Below, piece after piece: positions 16,579 through 27,274 of a stretch of 64,000 bases of DNA. Every line of letters begins with the position of its first letter. The first letter of the stretch is position 1. The stretch lies in contig NZ_CP059597.1 of NCBI RefSeq assembly GCF_022369435.1, positions 1,054,001 through 1,118,000 of the forward strand. The letters run 5' to 3'. The translations under genes and the position numbers were made by a program. A model generated the notes under the pieces. It was given only the letters and a program-made list of their open reading frames with translations, was not told where the DNA came from and made no database searches. This DNA comes from Campylobacter sp. RM10537 (GTDB lineage Bacteria; Campylobacterota; Campylobacteria; Campylobacterales; Campylobacteraceae).

Positions 16579-18072
16579 ATGCTTGGTCTTGGCCTCTCAT
16601 TTTTAAGCATTTTTTTACTTATTTTTATGCTTTATAAAAAAGTCAATGCCCATATGGCATTGCTTTTAAGTGGATTTTTATTACTTAGTGCATCTTTACT
16701 TGCTACATTCTTAATTTATACTTTTCCAGAACCAATTAAATCAAATTATCCTCAAATTTACGATCATCTTAAAAATTTAAATTTTTACAATCCAAAATAT
16801 TCAATATTAAGCAAAGGATCTTTAAATTTAGGTTTTTTTGATATTTTTGAAGTTTTTAATCAAACTTTATCAAAAACTTTATCAGGCCTTGGACTAACTT
16901 TGATGTGTATAGCAGGTTTTTCTGCCTATATGGATCATGTTGGGGCTTCTTATGCTCTTTTTAAAGTTTTTGAAAAGCCTTTAAAAATGGTAAAATCACC
17001 CTACATTTTGCTTATATTTGCATATTTTATTTCTCAATTTTTAGTTCTTTTTATGCCTTCTCATGCTGGTTTAGCACTTTTATTAATGACAACCATGTAT
17101 CCTATACTAATTCGAACCGGAGTGTCTAAATTTTCGGCTTTAAGTGTAATTGCAATTTGTCAATATATCGATCATGGTCCTGGAAGTGGTAATGTTATCA
17201 TGGCTTCAAATGTAGCTAAGATTGATCCTGCATTTTATTTTGTTCATTATCAACTTCCCATAACCCTACCCATTATTATAACTGTAGCTATTTCTATTTA
17301 TTTTTGCAATTATTTTTTTGATAAAAAAGAACATTTTGTATTTGATCCTAACAAAGTTGAAGAAGAGCTTAATAAAAATAAAGAACAAGAAATAAAAAAA
17401 CCACCTACAATATACGCTCTTTTGCCCATTATACCCTTAATTTTAATCTTAGGTTTTAGTTCTGTACTTGATAGCATTTTAGCTTTATTGCAAATTGATT
17501 ATAAGTCAAGCATTAAAATCAATGTTCCTGTTGCTATGATAATTTCAACTTTTATAGCTATTATTTTTGAAATGATACGCTATAAAAATATTGTTGAAAC
17601 TTTAAATTCAATAATGATTTTCTTTAAAGGTATGGGACATTTATTTGTAATTACAGTTTCACTTATCGTTTGTGGTCAAGTATTTGCTAGTGGGCTTTTA
17701 TCAGTAGGTTTTGTAGATACTTTAGTAGAAATTTTAAAAAATGCAGGTGTTGGGGTATTAACTATAATTATAGCTATTTCTATACTCCTTGCTTTTTGTG
17801 CTTTTTTAATGGGATCTGGAAATGCTGCATTTTTTAGTTTTGCCCCACTTATCCCAAATATAGCAAAGCATTTTGGAGTTGAAACTATTTCTATAATAAC
17901 ACCTATTCAAATCATGACAGGTTTTGGAAGATGTGTTAGCCCTATTGCTCCTGCAATTTTAGCCATATCTGCTATGACAAAAGTTAATCCATTTACAATA
18001 GTAAAAAGAACAGTTATTCCTATGCTAGTAGCAAGTATTACTAATATTATAATGACTTATATTTATCTTTAA
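16579..18072 (+). CDS. DcuC-type anaerobic C4-dicarboxylate carrier homologue
   Basis: 497 residues with twelve or more hydrophobic spans. LFMPSHAGLALLLMTTMYP, then QYIDHGPGSGNVIMASNVA and the C-terminal MGSGNAAFFSFAPLIP are characteristic of the DcuC family, which moves fumarate, succinate, aspartate and similar dicarboxylates across the inner membrane. It follows ridA by 2 bases, so it probably brings in the substrate of the operon. Its counterpart is a pseudogene in NCTC 11168 as I recall; here it is intact. Confidence 0.85.
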   Translation: MLGLGLSFLSIFLLIFMLYKKVNAHMALLLSGFLLLSASLLATFLIYTFPEPIKSNYPQIYDHLKNLNFYNPKYSILSKGSLNLGFFDIFEVFNQTLSKTLSGLGLTLMCIAGFSAYMDHVGASYALFKVFEKPLKMVKSPYILLIFAYFISQFLVLFMPSHAGLALLLMTTMYPILIRTGVSKFSALSVIAICQYIDHGPGSGNVIMASNVAKIDPAFYFVHYQLPITLPIIITVAISIYFCNYFFDKKEHFVFDPNKVEEELNKNKEQEIKKPPTIYALLPIIPLILILGFSSVLDSILALLQIDYKSSIKINVPVAMIISTFIAIIFEMIRYKNIVETLNSIMIFFKGMGHLFVITVSLIVCGQVFASGLLSVGFVDTLVEILKNAGVGVLTIIIAISILLAFCAFLMGSGNAAFFSFAPLIPNIAKHFGVETISIITPIQIMTGFGRCVSPIAPAILAISAMTKVNPFTIVKRTVIPMLVASITNIIMTYIYL

Positions 18073-18084
18073 AAAGGAGAAAAA

Positions 18085-19248
18085 ATGAAACCAAAAACTA
18101 AATTAATCCATCAAGGAAGAGGTGATCAAAATGCTGAAGTAAGATCGGTAAATCCAACTCTAATGCGTGCTTCAACCATACTTTTTAAAGATCATGCAAC
18201 TTGGCAAAAATATAAAGAATTAAGAAAAAGCGAGAGAGTTTTAAGTTATGGAGCAAGAGGCACTGCTACTAATTTTGAGCTTGAAAAACTTATATGTGAA
18301 TTAGAAGGAGGATATAGAGCTCAACTTTTTCCTACTGGACTTGCAGCCTTAGCTATGGTGCTTTTAAATTATGCAAGTAAAAACGCACATTTTCTAATTA
18401 CAGATGCTATTTATGGGCCAGTAAGAACTATTTGTGATAAATTTTTAAAAAAAATGGGCATTGAAGTTGATTTTCTAAAAGCTGATGCAAGTGATGTAGA
18501 AGAAAAAATCAAAACCAATACTAAGCTGATTTTATGCGAAAGTCCAGGATCTATACTTTATGAAATCATTGATTTGCCAAAACTTTGCAAAATCGCACAT
18601 TCTCATAATATCCCAGTTGCTATTGATAATACTTATTCAAGTGGATATTTTTTAAATCCTTTAAAGCTTGGAGTTGATATTTCAGTTATTGCTGCAACAA
18701 AATATCTTAGTGGACATTCAGATGTTACCATGGGTATAGTAATTTGTAATCAAAAAGAATGGCAAAATTTCAATGAACTCCCAGAGGATTTTGGATTTAC
18801 TACAAGTCCTGATGATGTGTATTTAGTACTTAGAGGCATGAGAACTCTAGATATAAGAATGAAAGCTCATGAAAAAAGTGCCGATGAAATAGTTGAATTT
18901 TTAAAAACAAGAAAAGAGATTAAAACTATTTTTTACCCAAAGCTCAAATCTCATCCAAATCATGAAATTTTTATACGTGATCATAAAGGATCTAATGGAA
19001 TGATCACTATAGAATTTAATGATAAATACAATCAAAATGATGCCATTGCTTTTGTGGATTGCTTAAAATATTTTTCTATAGGAGCAAGTTGGGGTGGCTA
19101 TGAAAGCTTAGCTACAGTAACAACCCCTCCTAGAACTGTAAGCGATTGGAGTCATAGGGGTCCATTTGTTAGATTTCATATAGGATTAGAAGATACCAAA
19201 GATCTCATAGCTGATCTAGAACAAGCTTTTGAAAAAATTAAAAAATAA
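18085..19248 (+). CDS. Cys/Met-metabolism PLP enzyme, cystathionine beta-lyase-like
   Basis: 387 residues. PLP Lys206 lies in ATKYLSGHSDVTMG, Asp181 in AIDNTYSSGYFL contacts the pyridine nitrogen, and SYGARGTAT near residue 55 matches the Tyr/Arg phosphate-binding motif from the neighbouring subunit. The TKYLxGHSD form is that of cystathionine beta-lyases (MetC). Such enzymes cleave C-S bonds of cysteine conjugates and release 2-aminoacrylate, which fits the ridA gene upstream. The real substrate is unknown; it need not be cystathionine. The counterpart is broken in NCTC 11168 as I recall. Confidence 0.85.
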   Translation: MKPKTKLIHQGRGDQNAEVRSVNPTLMRASTILFKDHATWQKYKELRKSERVLSYGARGTATNFELEKLICELEGGYRAQLFPTGLAALAMVLLNYASKNAHFLITDAIYGPVRTICDKFLKKMGIEVDFLKADASDVEEKIKTNTKLILCESPGSILYEIIDLPKLCKIAHSHNIPVAIDNTYSSGYFLNPLKLGVDISVIAATKYLSGHSDVTMGIVICNQKEWQNFNELPEDFGFTTSPDDVYLVLRGMRTLDIRMKAHEKSADEIVEFLKTRKEIKTIFYPKLKSHPNHEIFIRDHKGSNGMITIEFNDKYNQNDAIAFVDCLKYFSIGASWGGYESLATVTTPPRTVSDWSHRGPFVRFHIGLEDTKDLIADLEQAFEKIKK

Positions 19249-19259
19249 AAGGAGAAAAA

Positions 19260-20627
19260 ATGACTGGAATAAGCGTATTTGATCATAAATTATTAGCAGA
19301 TTCTTGGAGCACTCAAGATATGCGCACTATCTTTTGTGAAGAAAATCGTATTCAAAAATGGCTTGATGTTGAAGCAGCTTTAGCAAAAGCTCAAGCAAAA
19401 CTCAATATCATTCCTAAAAAGGCAGCAGATGAAATTGCTAAAAAAGCACATTATAAATTCATGGATATGGAATTTATTTTTACAGAATTTAAAAAAACAA
19501 AACATCCTTTAGTTCCTACTGTAAGAGGTTTAGAAAAAGCTTGTAAAGATAATTTAGGAGAATTTGTTCATTTTGGCGTTACTACTCAAGATATTATTGA
19601 TACGGGCATTGTATTGCAATTTAAAGAAGCAATGCAAATTATCAAACAAGAATTAAAATTAATTGCCAAAGCTTTAGTAAAACTTGCCAAAACTCATAAA
19701 AATACCGCAATGATGGGAAGAACTTTAGCTTTACAAGCTTTGCCAATAACTTTTGGACATAAAGTATCTATTTGGCTTAGTGAACTTGATCGCCATTTTG
19801 AAAGAATATTAGAACTTGAAAAAAGACTTTATGTTGGAAGTATAGTAGGAGCTGTTGGAACTAAAGCGAGTTTAAGTGATAAAGCTAATGAAGTTGAAAA
19901 ACTAACTTTAGAAAATTTAGGACTTGATGTGCCAAATATCTCTTGGCAACCTGCACGCGATCGCTTTATAGAATTAGGATATGTTTTAGGCAATATCAAT
20001 GCAACCTTTAATAAAATTGCCCACCAACTTCTTATACTTTCGCATAATGAAATTGATGAAATAGCAGAACCTTTTGGAAAAGGACAGGTAGGATCTAGCA
20101 CTATGCCCCATAAAAGAAATCCTGCAATCAGTGAAAATGCCGTTACAGTAAGCAATGCCTTAAAAGCAAATTTAGCCATACTTAGTGACATAGAAAGACA
20201 TGAACATGAAAGAGATGGACAAGTTTGGAAAATGGAATGGAAGCTTTTACCTGAAATGTTTTTAATGCTTTCTGTAGTTTTAGCTAATATGAAATTCGCC
20301 CTTAGTGATTTAGAAATTAAAAAAGATAAAATGCTTAAAAATTTAAATACTCTTAATGGTTTTGTTTTAGCAGAACGCGTTATGTTTGCATTAAGTGATT
20401 ACTATGGAAAACAACATGCACATGAAATTGTTTATGAAAATGCTATGTTAGGAATTGAAAAACAAAAAACTTTTAAAGAAGTTTTAATCGCAGATAAAAG
20501 AGTATCTAAAGTATTAAAAGAAAAAGAAATTGATGCTTTACTTGATGCAACTACCTATGTAGGTTATGCACCAAAACTTGTAGATGAATTTTTAGCAAAA
20601 ATCAAAAATAGTGCTATTTTAAAATAG
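19260..20627 (+). CDS. fumarase/aspartase-superfamily lyase (adenylosuccinate-lyase type)
   Basis: 455 residues. The superfamily signature GSSTMPHKRNP lies near residue 280 and contains the catalytic serine loop; FVHFGVTTQDIIDTG and MMGRTLALQALPITFGHK are the other conserved regions. It resembles adenylosuccinate and 3-carboxymuconate-type lyases, which release fumarate or a related acid from C-N or C-C bonds. Its place among a dicarboxylate carrier, a PLP lyase and an MmgE/PrpD protein argues for a catabolic substrate rather than purine synthesis. Corresponds, as I recall, to Cj1394. Confidence 0.85.
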   Translation: MTGISVFDHKLLADSWSTQDMRTIFCEENRIQKWLDVEAALAKAQAKLNIIPKKAADEIAKKAHYKFMDMEFIFTEFKKTKHPLVPTVRGLEKACKDNLGEFVHFGVTTQDIIDTGIVLQFKEAMQIIKQELKLIAKALVKLAKTHKNTAMMGRTLALQALPITFGHKVSIWLSELDRHFERILELEKRLYVGSIVGAVGTKASLSDKANEVEKLTLENLGLDVPNISWQPARDRFIELGYVLGNINATFNKIAHQLLILSHNEIDEIAEPFGKGQVGSSTMPHKRNPAISENAVTVSNALKANLAILSDIERHEHERDGQVWKMEWKLLPEMFLMLSVVLANMKFALSDLEIKKDKMLKNLNTLNGFVLAERVMFALSDYYGKQHAHEIVYENAMLGIEKQKTFKEVLIADKRVSKVLKEKEIDALLDATTYVGYAPKLVDEFLAKIKNSAILK

Positions 20628-20635
20628 GAAAACAA

Positions 20636-21967
20636 ATGTTTTATAGTGAAAAATTCGCTGATTTTATCACAAAGTTAAATTTTAATGATATACCCCAAAA
20701 TGTAATTCAAAGAGCTAAAGAACTTATGCTTGATAGTCTTGGAACAGCCTTAGCTGCCCACAAAGAAGAATGTGTTTTAAATGCTTTAAGTGCTTTAAAA
20801 ACTAGTGGAGATACAGTAGTTTGGGGTCAAAAAGAAAAAATAGACGCTATTAATGCAACTATGATTAATACAATCGCTTCCCATGCTCTTGATTTTGATG
20901 ATACACACACAGAAGCGATTTTGCACGCTAGTGCTTTTTTAACACCTCTTTGTCTTAGCTATGGTTTTAGTATTTGTAAAAATGCTGAACAAATTTTAAA
21001 AGCCTTTATTATTGGCTGGGAGGTAGCTGCTAGAGTGGGCATTGCAAGCAAGGGAAGTTTTCATCAACGTGGTTTTCATACAAGTGCTATTGCTGGAATT
21101 TTTGGAAGTGTTAGCGCAAGTGCGGTTTTATTAAATTTAAATAAAAATCAAATCATCAATGCTTTAGGACTTGCTGGAAGTTTTGCAAGCGGAGTGAATG
21201 AATTTTTATCCAACGGATCTAATTCCAAAGTTTTACATCTAGCAAATGTTGCAAAAAATGGTATTCTAGTTGCAAATTTAGCCAAAAATAATATGAGTGG
21301 ACCTTTAAGTATTTTCGAAGGAAGAGATAATATTTTTAAATGTTTTGGTATAGAAAAAAACTCAGATAAAACGGAACTTGATAAAGCCTTAGGTCAAATT
21401 TGGCAAATTATGCAAGTTTCTATTAAGCCTTACCCAAGTTGCCATTTTACACATGGTTTTATAGAGTGTGCTATTTCTTTAAAAAATGATGGTTTAAAAG
21501 CTGATGAAATAAAAAATATCCATTGTTTTGTTGATGAAGTCCCTATTTCTTTTATTTGTGATCCAATTGAAAAAAAATACCAACCAAAGACTGCCTATGA
21601 AGCTAAATTTTCTTTACCTTTTTTAATAGCTTTAGGTTTTTTTGATGGAAAAATTACATTAAAATCTTATGAAAACTTAACACGCACAGAGCTTATAAAC
21701 TTTACGCAAAAAATTAGCTATGAGAAAAAACAATCCACAGGTTTTCCAAAATATTTTCCAGGACATTTAAAAGCAACTCTAAAAAATGGAAAAATTATTC
21801 AAAAAGATATTCTTATCAATAAAGGAAATTTTGATAATCCTTTAAGTTTTGAAGAATTAAAAGAAAAATTTTTAAATAATGCTAAAATGAGTCTTACAGA
21901 AGAAAAAGCAAACGATGTATTAAGGCAAATTATAAATTTAGAAAATCAAAATAATTTTATACTATAA
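20636..21967 (+). CDS. MmgE/PrpD family protein
   Basis: 443 residues. The conserved LMLDSLGTALAAHKEE, then HALDFDDTHTEAILHAS and the C-terminal KPYPSCHFTHGFIEC mark the MmgE/PrpD family. Members include 2-methylcitrate dehydratase, cis-aconitate decarboxylase and iminodisuccinate epimerase. No prpB/prpC is present, so methylcitrate cycle use is unlikely here. It is the last gene of the operon and ends at a bidirectional terminator. The counterpart Cj1395 is a pseudogene in NCTC 11168 as I recall; this copy is full length. Confidence 0.85.
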   Translation: MFYSEKFADFITKLNFNDIPQNVIQRAKELMLDSLGTALAAHKEECVLNALSALKTSGDTVVWGQKEKIDAINATMINTIASHALDFDDTHTEAILHASAFLTPLCLSYGFSICKNAEQILKAFIIGWEVAARVGIASKGSFHQRGFHTSAIAGIFGSVSASAVLLNLNKNQIINALGLAGSFASGVNEFLSNGSNSKVLHLANVAKNGILVANLAKNNMSGPLSIFEGRDNIFKCFGIEKNSDKTELDKALGQIWQIMQVSIKPYPSCHFTHGFIECAISLKNDGLKADEIKNIHCFVDEVPISFICDPIEKKYQPKTAYEAKFSLPFLIALGFFDGKITLKSYENLTRTELINFTQKISYEKKQSTGFPKYFPGHLKATLKNGKIIQKDILINKGNFDNPLSFEELKEKFLNNAKMSLTEEKANDVLRQIINLENQNNFIL

Positions 21968-21973
21968 ATTAAT

Positions 21974-21997
21974 GACTTTTGTTTAAAAACAAAAGTC
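21974..21997. terminator. bidirectional terminator between MmgE/PrpD gene and hydA2
   Basis: GACTTTTGTTT and AAACAAAAGTC form an 11-bp stem with a 2-base spacer. It fills the 32-base gap between two convergent genes; T-rich arms serve both strands. Confidence 0.75.
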
Positions 21998-21999
21998 TC

Positions 22000-23511
22000 T
22001 TATAGATTAACAATTTTTGGATTATTAAATTCTAATATATCCTTAACACTCTTTTCAAAAGCTTTTAAAATACTAAAAGCAATACCCTCAAAATCAAGCC
22101 CACCACAAAGATAAATCAAAGGCATACGAAAAGATTTACTCACATCAAGTTTAGGTTTTTCACCACTCAAATTTAATTTAAAATCATAAGGGCTAGCATG
22201 TTTAAAAGTATAATTTTGCGCTGCATTTAAAAAATCTTCTTTATTTTTTAAAAATTCTCCCTTAGCTAAAATAAAATTAATTTCAAGATATTTCCAAAAA
22301 TCATTCGAAATATTTGAATTTTCATCAAAACTTTTTTCTATAAAAACATAGTTTTTTTCAAAACTTTTTTTATAATTCTCAACCAATAAAGCCCCTAGTT
22401 TATTTTTAGCTATATTTTGCAAAATAAGTTTTATATTACTCTCAAATTCAAAATCTATGTTCGATAAAATTTCAATTTGTTCCTCTAAAATAAATTGAGT
22501 TGAAAAATCTTTATTTTGTAATTTTGCATAAGAAAAAATATTAGCCATAGGTTTTTCATAATGGCCAAATTCATCCCAAAAATTCTTTTCACTGCAGGCA
22601 ATGCAGCCATGCCCAGAAGCAACAGGCCAAGAGGTTTTAGAATTAAATTTAACCTTTGGACAATTATTGTAAGTATAGGGCCCTTTACAGCCTATTTTAA
22701 AAAGACAGGCTCCTTTTTTTGCTGCTTCATCATCAAAATGTTCTGCAAAAATTCCACTCTCAAATTTAGCTTTTCTTTCGCACATATCATGCAAACATTT
22801 ACCATAAGCCCATACAGGACGATTTTGTTCATCCAATTCTGGAAGAACTCCAAAAAGTGCAAAAAATGCTAAATTTGAAACAATATTTACATCACTTGGT
22901 GGACAACCTGGTATATTAACTACTTTTTGAGTTAAAACTTCAGAAATTCCACAAGTTTTACTAGGATTTGGATACGCAGCTTGAATCCCTCCATAAGAAG
23001 AACAAGTCCCGATTGCATAAATAGCTTTAGCCTTTTTAGCCAATTTTTGTAAAATTTCATGGCCGCTTTCAGCATTAGCACCTATAGTTAAGAAAAAAGT
23101 GTCAATTGCAGCAACACCACCTTCGACTGCTAAAAGAAAATCTCCTTTATCTAAAATATCTTCCAAAAGCTCTTCTGCTTTTGTTCCATTTGCGGCCATT
23201 AAAGTTTCATGATATTCTAAAGAAAAAAAATCAAATATAAATTCATCAAAACTCGGTAATTCAGAACGTAATAAACTCTCACTGCAGCCGGTACATTCAC
23301 AAAGATGAAGCCAAACTACTTTCATTTTTGGAGCTATTTCAAAAAATTGTTTAGCTAAAGATGGAATTTCATTTCCTAAGGATAAATACTTAACAATGTT
23401 TTTTACACTTTCTTCATTGATAATCCTCTTATCTTTTGAACTTGAATTTTCAATTTCAATTATACGGTTTTGAAGTATGATTTTTAATTCTTCATTGCTA
23501 AGCTTTGCCAT
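22000..23511 (-). CDS. hydA2: orphan [NiFe]-hydrogenase small subunit homologue HydA2
   Basis: 503 residues. CTGC at 73-76 (WLHLCECTGCSESLL), GTCSSYGGIQAAYPNP, NIPGCPPSDVNI and a C-terminal cysteine region around 240-310 (CLHDMC, CLFKIGCKGPYTYNNC, GHGCIACSE) supply ligands for three Fe-S clusters as in uptake hydrogenase small subunits. No twin-arginine signal is present, so it should be cytoplasmic. About 170 residues follow the usual end of the family with no motif I recognise. No large subunit is nearby. It follows fabI by 3 bases, at the end of the gapA operon. Confidence 0.85.
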   Translation of the reverse strand: MAKLSNEELKIILQNRIIEIENSSSKDKRIINEESVKNIVKYLSLGNEIPSLAKQFFEIAPKMKVVWLHLCECTGCSESLLRSELPSFDEFIFDFFSLEYHETLMAANGTKAEELLEDILDKGDFLLAVEGGVAAIDTFFLTIGANAESGHEILQKLAKKAKAIYAIGTCSSYGGIQAAYPNPSKTCGISEVLTQKVVNIPGCPPSDVNIVSNLAFFALFGVLPELDEQNRPVWAYGKCLHDMCERKAKFESGIFAEHFDDEAAKKGACLFKIGCKGPYTYNNCPKVKFNSKTSWPVASGHGCIACSEKNFWDEFGHYEKPMANIFSYAKLQNKDFSTQFILEEQIEILSNIDFEFESNIKLILQNIAKNKLGALLVENYKKSFEKNYVFIEKSFDENSNISNDFWKYLEINFILAKGEFLKNKEDFLNAAQNYTFKHASPYDFKLNLSGEKPKLDVSKSFRMPLIYLCGGLDFEGIAFSILKAFEKSVKDILEFNNPKIVNL

Positions 23512-23514
23512 TTT

Positions 23515-24342
<828 letters not shown>

Positions 24343-25014
24343 TTATCCTTTAATTAATTTTATAAAATTCTCAACTTTTAAAGCAGCCGATCCTATCAAA
24401 ACTCCTCCGCATTCTTCAATACTTAAAATTTCTTTTATATTATTTTCATTGACACTGCCACCATAAAGTAAAGGTGCTTGGGTTAAAGTAGCTAAATAAT
24501 TAAGAACGCTACTAATATCTTTAGTATTTGCACTAACTCCAGTCCCAATAGAATAAATAGGCTCATAAGCGATAATTAAATTTTCATATTTTAAATCGAT
24601 TATATCAAGCTGGGATTTTAAAAATTCTAAAGTTTTTCCAGAATTTTTTATTTTTAAATCTTCTCCTATGCAGAAAACTATTTTAAAACAATATTCTTTT
24701 GCAAAATCAAATTTAGCCTTTATAAAAGCCTCATCTCCCAAATTTCTTCTTTCAGAATGTCCAATCAATACACATTTAATACCAAATTCATCTAAATGTT
24801 CTTTTCCAAGTTCACCTGTAAAAGCTCCATTAATACAAGGATAAAAATTTTGTGCTCCTTGTATAAAATTAGTTTGAGATTCTAAAAAGGCAATGCTAGG
24901 CGGAAAAACGATAATATCATCGCATTTTGCACCCATGGTTTTATTTAAAATATCGGCATAATTTTTAAAACTTGCTCTAGTATGGTTGCATTTTAAATTT
25001 GCAGCAAAAATCAT
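24343..25014 (-). CDS. tpiA: triosephosphate isomerase
   Basis: 223 residues, shorter than the usual 250 but with the full active site: Asn-Lys in [13 protein letters not shown], the catalytic His in IGHSERR and catalytic Glu in [11 protein letters not shown], followed by [11 protein letters not shown] for phosphate binding. It interconverts dihydroxyacetone phosphate and glyceraldehyde 3-phosphate. Adjacent pgk and gapA supply the next steps. In C. jejuni, which lacks phosphofructokinase, these enzymes serve gluconeogenesis. Confidence 0.96.
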   Translation of the reverse strand: MIFAANLKCNHTRASFKNYADILNKTMGAKCDDIIVFPPSIAFLESQTNFIQGAQNFYPCINGAFTGELGKEHLDEFGIKCVLIGHSERRNLGDEAFIKAKFDFAKEYCFKIVFCIGEDLKIKNSGKTLEFLKSQLDIIDLKYENLIIAYEPIYSIGTGVSANTKDISSVLNYLATLTQAPLLYGGSVNENNIKEILSIEECGGVLIGSAALKVENFIKLIKG

Positions 25015-26214
25015 TTAATTCTCCTTTACTCTTAAAACCTTAATACCTGGAAGTTCTTTACCCTCTATAAGTTCAAGAGAAGCTCCACCTCCTGTTGAAA
25101 TAAAAGTCATTTCATCTGCATCTCCAGCACGTGCAACCACATCAGCTGTATCTCCTCCACCTACAACAGAAGTAGCATGTCCCTCGCTGATATAATGACT
25201 CATTTTTATACTGCCTTTTGAAAATTTATCAATCTCGAAAACACCCATTGGGCCATTCCACCAAATTGTTTGCGCATCTGAAATTGCTTCTTTAAATAGT
25301 CTTACACTAGCAGGTCCAATATCTAATCCCATCCAACCATTAGGAATTTCTTGAATAGGAGAAAACTTCATAGGAGCATCTTGAGAACAAGAAGGAGCAG
25401 TAACAACATCTACAGGTAAATATATTTTTACTCCTAAATCCTTACCTTTGGTTAAAATTTTATAAGCTTCTTCTAAAAGTTCTTCTTCTAAAAGCGAATT
25501 TCCTACATCATAACCTAAGGCTTTTAAAAAAGTAAAAGCCATACCCCCACCAATAATTAATTTATCCACTTTAGGAAGTAAATTTGTTAAAGCTTGCAAT
25601 TTTCCGCTTACTTTAGAACCCCCTACAACTGCAACAAAGGGACGAACCGGACGTTTAATTAAATTAATCGCAAAATCAATTTCTTTTTGAAGTAAAAATC
25701 CAGCTCCTTTATGATTTTCATCAAAAAATTCAGTAATAGCTTCAACGCTTGCATGCGCTCTATGGCAAACACCAAAAGCATCATTGATATAAATTTGAGC
25801 CATCAAAGCGAGTTCTTTGGCTAAATTTTTATCATTCTTGGTTTCGCCTTTTTCAAAGCGTAAATTTTCAAGCATTAAAATTTGACCTGCTTGCAAAGTA
25901 GAAGCTTTATTTTTTGCATCATCCCCAATAACATCTTTAGCAATAATAATTTCTTTATCTAAAAGTCTAGATAATCGTTTAGCAATAGGATCTAAAGAAT
26001 ATTTAGAACTAATTTCCTTTGGGCGTCCTAAATGTGAAGCTAAAATAATACTACAACCATGATCTAAGCAATATCTAATAGTAGGAATAGCTGAACGAAT
26101 ACGCCTATCATCTGTAATATTTAAAAAATCATCTTGTGGAACATTAAAATCACATCTTATAAAAACTTTTTTATGATCTAAATCAAGATCTTTAATTGAA
26201 ATAATATCATTCAT
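25015..26214 (-). CDS. pgk: phosphoglycerate kinase
   Basis: 399 residues from the ATG at 26214, which has AGGAAT just upstream and gives the canonical [20 protein letters not shown] start. A longer frame opening at 26250 would overlap gapA and lacks family sequence, so I reject it. Conserved segments are RCDFNVP, then [15 protein letters not shown] and WNGPMGVFE; the C-terminal GGGDTADV binds nucleotide. The enzyme interconverts 1,3-bisphosphoglycerate and 3-phosphoglycerate with ATP/ADP. gapA ends one base before this start. Confidence 0.97.
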   Translation of the reverse strand: MNDIISIKDLDLDHKKVFIRCDFNVPQDDFLNITDDRRIRSAIPTIRYCLDHGCSIILASHLGRPKEISSKYSLDPIAKRLSRLLDKEIIIAKDVIGDDAKNKASTLQAGQILMLENLRFEKGETKNDKNLAKELALMAQIYINDAFGVCHRAHASVEAITEFFDENHKGAGFLLQKEIDFAINLIKRPVRPFVAVVGGSKVSGKLQALTNLLPKVDKLIIGGGMAFTFLKALGYDVGNSLLEEELLEEAYKILTKGKDLGVKIYLPVDVVTAPSCSQDAPMKFSPIQEIPNGWMGLDIGPASVRLFKEAISDAQTIWWNGPMGVFEIDKFSKGSIKMSHYISEGHATSVVGGGDTADVVARAGDADEMTFISTGGGASLELIEGKELPGIKVLRVKEN

Positions 26215-26215
26215 T

Positions 26216-27214
26216 TTAATTCCTGTTTGCAATATAAACGGCCATATCAACTAAACGACTTGAATAACCCCATTCATTATCATACCAAGCAATTACTTTT
26301 ATCAAATCATCGGCTATAACTTGAGTTAAATCACTTGCTAAAATCGCACCATAAGAACAAGTAATAAAATCGCTTGAAACACGCTCTTCATCATCTACCA
26401 TTAAAAGGCCTTTTAAATTTGAGTTTGAAGCCTTTCTAAAAGCATCATTAATTTCCTCTTTTTTAACCTTACAATCAAGTAAAACAGTTAAATCAACACT
26501 TGATACATCAACAACAGGAACGCGCATACTTTGTCCATGAAGCTTACCATCAAGTTCTGGCATAACAAGCTTCATGGCTTTAGCAGCACCTGTAGAAGTT
26601 GGAATAATATTTTGTGCTGCAGCACGTGAGCGACGCTTATCTCTAGCTTTAGCATCGATAATACTTTGTCCATTAGTATAAGCATGTATGGTTGTCATCA
26701 ATCCTTTTTTTATTCCAAAATTATCTTGTAAAACCCTGCAAACTGGGCCTAAACAATTCGTAGTGCAACTTGCATTGGAAATAATTTTTTCTCCATGATA
26801 AAGATCAGAATTAACACCTAAAACATAAGTAGGGGTATTATCTTTTGCAGGAGCACTCATTATAACTTTTTCTATACCCATATTTAAAAATTCTTGACAT
26901 TTTTCTGTAGTCAAATGCGCTCCTGTACATTCTAAGACGATTTGAGCTCCATATTTTGCAAAATCAAGATCTTTAACACTGCGACTTTTGAAAACTTTGA
27001 TTTTTTTATTATTAATAATTAAATCATCACCTTCAATTTCTACACTTCCTTTAAATTCTCCATGAACCGTATCGTGTTTAAAAAGATATTTTGCAAGCTC
27101 TATATCAGTAGTATCATTAATAGCTACAAGCTCTATATCATTCCTTTGTAAAATAATCCTAGCAACACATCTACCAATGCGTCCAAAACCATTAATAGCA
27201 ACTTTTACGGCCAT
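26216..27214 (-). CDS. gapA: glyceraldehyde-3-phosphate dehydrogenase
   Basis: 332 residues. The NAD-binding start [16 protein letters not shown], catalytic Cys in [13 protein letters not shown] and [11 protein letters not shown] at the C-terminus are definitive. It forms 1,3-bisphosphoglycerate from glyceraldehyde 3-phosphate, mainly in reverse in this organism. It is the first gene of the gapA-pgk-tpiA-fabI-hydA2 operon and is divergent from nadD across 60 bases. Confidence 0.98.
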   Translation of the reverse strand: MAVKVAINGFGRIGRCVARIILQRNDIELVAINDTTDIELAKYLFKHDTVHGEFKGSVEIEGDDLIINNKKIKVFKSRSVKDLDFAKYGAQIVLECTGAHLTTEKCQEFLNMGIEKVIMSAPAKDNTPTYVLGVNSDLYHGEKIISNASCTTNCLGPVCRVLQDNFGIKKGLMTTIHAYTNGQSIIDAKARDKRRSRAAAQNIIPTSTGAAKAMKLVMPELDGKLHGQSMRVPVVDVSSVDLTVLLDCKVKKEEINDAFRKASNSNLKGLLMVDDEERVSSDFITCSYGAILASDLTQVIADDLIKVIAWYDNEWGYSSRLVDMAVYIANRN

Positions 27215-27246
27215 TTTATTTTCCTTTGCAAATTTTTTATGTTAAT

Positions 27247-27252
27247 ATTCTA
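27247..27252 (-). promoter_or_regulatory. possible -10 element of the gapA operon
   Basis: TAGAAT on the minus strand, 32 bases before the gapA ATG; the ribosome site AGGA lies about 9 bases before the start. The T-rich run upstream on that strand fits Campylobacter promoters. Confidence 0.4.
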
Positions 27253-27274
27253 CTAAAAAAAGGTTAAAAAATAG

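Noticed and set aside
22561-22872. 103-codon frame opposite hydA2
   Set aside because: Lies fully inside a gene with all Fe-S motifs; the antisense product has no recognisable feature.
24343-25014. tpiA as a truncated pseudogene because of its length (223 residues)
   Set aside because: All catalytic and phosphate-binding motifs are present and the frame fits exactly between its operon neighbours.
26215-26250. Longer pgk frame starting at 26250
   Set aside because: It overlaps gapA, lacks family sequence in the extra twelve residues, and the ATG at 26214 has a good ribosome site.
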